A DNA stretch of 7,041 nt from Helicobacteraceae bacterium (lineage in GTDB: Bacteria > Campylobacterota > Campylobacteria > Campylobacterales > Sulfurimonadaceae), in NCBI GenBank assembly GCA_030596305.1, contig JAUVKK010000048.1, positions 1 to 7,041 on the forward strand, in the 5' to 3' direction. The translations under genes and the position numbers were made by a program. A model generated the notes under the pieces. The model did no database searches and was not told the DNA's origin. It worked only from the letters and a program-made list of their open reading frames with translations. Each line of letters begins with the position of its first letter. Within the stretch, counting starts at the first letter, position 1. Positions 4,885 to 7,041 of the stretch are shown one piece after another.

Positions 4885-6014
4885 TCACAACACCGCTCTT
4901 TTATCTTTTTAGTGTTGCTCTGCTTGCAGTACTTCTCGGCACACTTGAAAAGGTCACCAAGCACAAGGTGTTCACCTTCTTGCCTGCCGTCGTTCTTATC
5001 TATGCAAGCGCCATGTTTTTAGCACAACTAGGTCTATGGCAGGAAAACACCACTGTACACGACAGTTATAAAAGTGTTAAAACTGTTTTGCTGCCGGCCA
5101 TGCTCTTTGTCATGCTCTTGCAGATCGACATAAAAGCATTTATGGGCTTGGGAAGATCGCTTATCATTGCCTATGTCACCTCTGTTCTGTCACTCTCTTT
5201 TGCCTTTATTACCCTGTTTTGGCTCTTCTCTCTAAACAGCGATGCCGCCGGTGTCTTTGCCACACTTGCGGGGAGCTGGACAGGTGGAACGGCCAACATG
5301 CTTGCCGTGGCAGGTGCACTCGATGTACGCGAAGAGCTGATGGGCTACGCCCTCATTGTTGACTCCATCGACTATACCCTCTGGGTGATGACCCTACTCT
5401 TTTTAGTTGGCTTTGCCCCTGCATTCAACCGTTGGACAAAGGCACCCCTTCGTTTTAAAACAGTTGATGAGGAGGAACAGGGGAAACAGAAGATCCAGCC
5501 ACTGCCGCTTATCCTTCTTTTTATCTTCTCACTCGCCATCGCTTATATGAGTAATTCACTTGCTTCACTGTTAAGCGGTCTTTCTCAGACAACATGGAGT
5601 GTTCTTTTTGCCACACTCTTTGGATTAGTCGGTTCACGAACGTCCCTTAAAAAAATTGTTGGTTCTCCTTCACTTTCCAGCGCGATGTTGATGTTTTTGA
5701 TAGCGCTCATAGGTTCGCAAGCCCATCTTCGCGGTTTTGGCGAGGTACCACTCTACTTGGGTGTCGGTCTGCTTATCTTAATTCTACATGCCGCCATTAT
5801 GGTCATAGTAGCCAAGCTCTTTAGACTCGACCTCTTCAGCATTGGCGTTGCCTCTCTGGCCAACATTGGCGGCGTTGCTTCTGCTCCTATCCTGGCAGCA
5901 GCCTATCATCGCTCACTCATCGGTATTGCTGTTTTGATGGCGATAATGGGCTACATGATAGGTACCTTCGCCGGACTGGCTATCGGTTACGTCTTACAGG
6001 CTATTGCAGTATGA
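4881..6014 (+). CDS. DUF819 family multi-pass membrane protein, candidate transporter
   Basis: This 377-residue inner-membrane protein of the DUF819 family (B. subtilis YjcL type) has about 10-12 hydrophobic segments, at approximately 5-22, 32-52, 67-82, 92-117, 126-147, 155-179, 208-224, 237-252, 264-282, 290-313, 316-340 and 346-373. A charged cytoplasmic-type loop lies at 184-206. Two glycine-rich motifs mark the two halves: GSWTGGTANM at 131-140 and SLANIGGVASAP at 325-336. Both resemble broken-helix or re-entrant substrate sites of elevator-type transporters. The family has no settled function. Its ATG overlaps the amidase stop and its own stop overlaps the epimerase start, both as ATGA, with no independent Shine-Dalgarno visible. 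Synthesis is probably translationally coupled to the amidase. The context suggests uptake of murein-derived peptides or amino acids, which is inference. Confidence 0.88.
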   Translation: MITTPLFYLFSVALLAVLLGTLEKVTKHKVFTFLPAVVLIYASAMFLAQLGLWQENTTVHDSYKSVKTVLLPAMLFVMLLQIDIKAFMGLGRSLIIAYVTSVLSLSFAFITLFWLFSLNSDAAGVFATLAGSWTGGTANMLAVAGALDVREELMGYALIVDSIDYTLWVMTLLFLVGFAPAFNRWTKAPLRFKTVDEEEQGKQKIQPLPLILLFIFSLAIAYMSNSLASLLSGLSQTTWSVLFATLFGLVGSRTSLKKIVGSPSLSSAMLMFLIALIGSQAHLRGFGEVPLYLGVGLLILILHAAIMVIVAKLFRLDLFSIGVASLANIGGVASAPILAAAYHRSLIGIAVLMAIMGYMIGTFAGLAIGYVLQAIAV

Positions 6015-7041
6015 TCATCACCGGTATTACAGTTGAGATCGAGAAGATAGCACTTCGAACCCCCTTTATCACTGCACTTCGCAGGGTTGATGATGTTGAA
6101 AATATACGGATCTGTATTCACACGGATACACCAAACATAGGTTATGGTGCGGCACCTGCCACAAAAGCGATCACAGGCGAAGATCTAAAAACCATCTCAA
6201 CAACTATTAAAAAGATCATTACACCTAAACTTGTCGAGAAGCGCTTTGATCTGCCCAAGGTGTTGGATATCCTGCACACTTGTTGCAAGGGCAACAGCAG
6301 TGCCAAGGCAGCTGTCGACATGGCACTTTATGACCTTGCAGCTGCATCAGAGAACAAGCGACTGGTCGAGTTTTTAGGTCACACACCAAAATCCCTGCAG
6401 ACTGCTGTGACTATCAGTCTTAAAAGTCCCGAAGAGATGGCTGACGATGCCCGTTCCGCTTTTGGCCGTGGTCTTGAGATCCTAAAGGTCAAGGTCGGCG
6501 GAAAAGACAACCTCGATGTTGAACGGATTGTTGCCATCAGAGAAGCTGTACCTAAAGCTAGACTGCTGATCGATGCCAATCAGGCTTGGGGTGTCGAGGA
6601 GTCACTTGAGATCATCAAAGCCATTACACCGCTAAATATTGAACTGATCGAACAGCCTGTTCTCGGCAGTGATATAGAAGGACTCAAAACCATCTCTCAA
6701 CTGAGCGGTATTCCTATTTTGGCTGATGAGGCTGTCTTTACCTTGGAGGATGCCAAAAAAGTCATCAAAGAGAAGGCAGCCGATCTTATTAACATCAAAC
6801 TCATGAAATGCGGCGGCATCTCCAAAGCGATCGAGATCATTACGTATTGCCAGGGAAAAGGTGTTAAATGTATGATGGGTTCGATGTTGGAAGGTCCTAC
6901 CTCCATCGCCCTTACAACCCAGCTTGTCATGGCCTACTCTGACGCCTTCAGCCACATCGACCTTGACAGTCCCCTGCTCTACAAAAAGATCCCGACGGGG
7001 ACAGGGCTGAAGTTTTTCAACAATACCATTGAACTCGAAGA
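6011..7041 (+). CDS. Dipeptide epimerase (L-Ala-D/L-Glu type), 3' end cut
   Basis: This cytoplasmic enolase-superfamily enzyme of the muconate-lactonising subgroup interconverts L-Ala-D-Glu and L-Ala-L-Glu during murein peptide use. 343 codons are visible with no stop, and the family is usually about 340-370 residues, so only the tail is missing. Catalytic lysines are K159 and K161 (LKVKVG) and K263 (NIKLMK). Metal ligands are D188 (DANQ), E214 (IEQP) and D239 (ADEA). The DxD pair D317/D319 in HIDLDSPL, which holds the dipeptide amino group, is the hallmark of dipeptide epimerases. R24 matches by position the arginine that contacts the glutamate side chain in the B. subtilis enzyme as I recall it. 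Together these support Ala-Glu specificity rather than muconate cycloisomerase or o-succinylbenzoate synthase. It has no signal peptide, so its substrate must be imported. The ATG overlaps the DUF819 stop. Confidence 0.92.
   Translation, partial: MIITGITVEIEKIALRTPFITALRRVDDVENIRICIHTDTPNIGYGAAPATKAITGEDLKTISTTIKKIITPKLVEKRFDLPKVLDILHTCCKGNSSAKAAVDMALYDLAAASENKRLVEFLGHTPKSLQTAVTISLKSPEEMADDARSAFGRGLEILKVKVGGKDNLDVERIVAIREAVPKARLLIDANQAWGVEESLEIIKAITPLNIELIEQPVLGSDIEGLKTISQLSGIPILADEAVFTLEDAKKVIKEKAADLINIKLMKCGGISKAIEIITYCQGKGVKCMMGSMLEGPTSIALTTQLVMAYSDAFSHIDLDSPLLYKKIPTGTGLKFFNNTIELE

Noticed and set aside
6632..6955. Minus-strand open frame of 107 codons within the epimerase region
   Set aside because: It lies entirely antisense to a well-supported enolase-superfamily gene with all catalytic residues in frame, has no ribosome site and no recognisable motif.

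Overview
The window is ordinary-looking bacterial chromosome, densely coded and moderately low in GC by eye. It holds seven complete protein genes, one gene cut by the right edge and the first few codons of another at the left edge. The gene families, the -10-only promoters preceded by T-rich tracts, and the protein style suggest a Campylobacterota member, such as a Sulfurimonas- or Sulfurovum-like sulfur oxidiser. That placement is an inference, because no rRNA or other marker gene is present. I see no tRNA, rRNA, CRISPR array, insertion sequence or phage gene.

Layout. (1) Positions 1-2398, minus strand: a tightly packed operon reading leftwards. It encodes a 449-residue repeat protein (BRCT-like N-terminus, then LRV/HEAT-like helical repeats), then a MoxR-type AAA+ ATPase, then a gene whose ATG overlaps the ATPase stop codon and leaves the window. 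MoxR ATPases normally work with a vWA-type partner, so the cut gene is the expected partner. (2) Positions 2399-2635: a divergent intergenic region with a promoter for the repeat protein and several short repeats. (3) Positions 2636-2875, plus strand: a lone 79-residue two-helix membrane protein, ending at a probable terminator shared with the convergent gene. (4) Positions 2918-4092, minus strand: a small protein of unknown function and an ExoX-like DEDDh 3'-5' exonuclease. (5) Positions 4093-4239: a second divergent promoter region. (6) Positions 4240-7041, plus strand: exported N-acetylmuramoyl-L-alanine amidase, DUF819 membrane protein and L-Ala-D/L-Glu-type dipeptide epimerase, joined by two ATGA overlaps.

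How the genes fit together. The plus-strand operon makes sense as a murein-peptide salvage pathway. The periplasmic amidase releases stem peptides, the DUF819 protein is a candidate importer, and the cytoplasmic epimerase converts L-Ala-D-Glu to L-Ala-L-Glu for ordinary peptidases. The transport step is the undescribed part. The minus-strand MoxR operon looks like a chaperone-type assembly in which the repeat protein may act as scaffold or substrate adaptor. Both operons start with the same unusual arrangement, a TATAAT box exactly 6 nt before the ATG and no Shine-Dalgarno, which suggests leaderless mRNAs.
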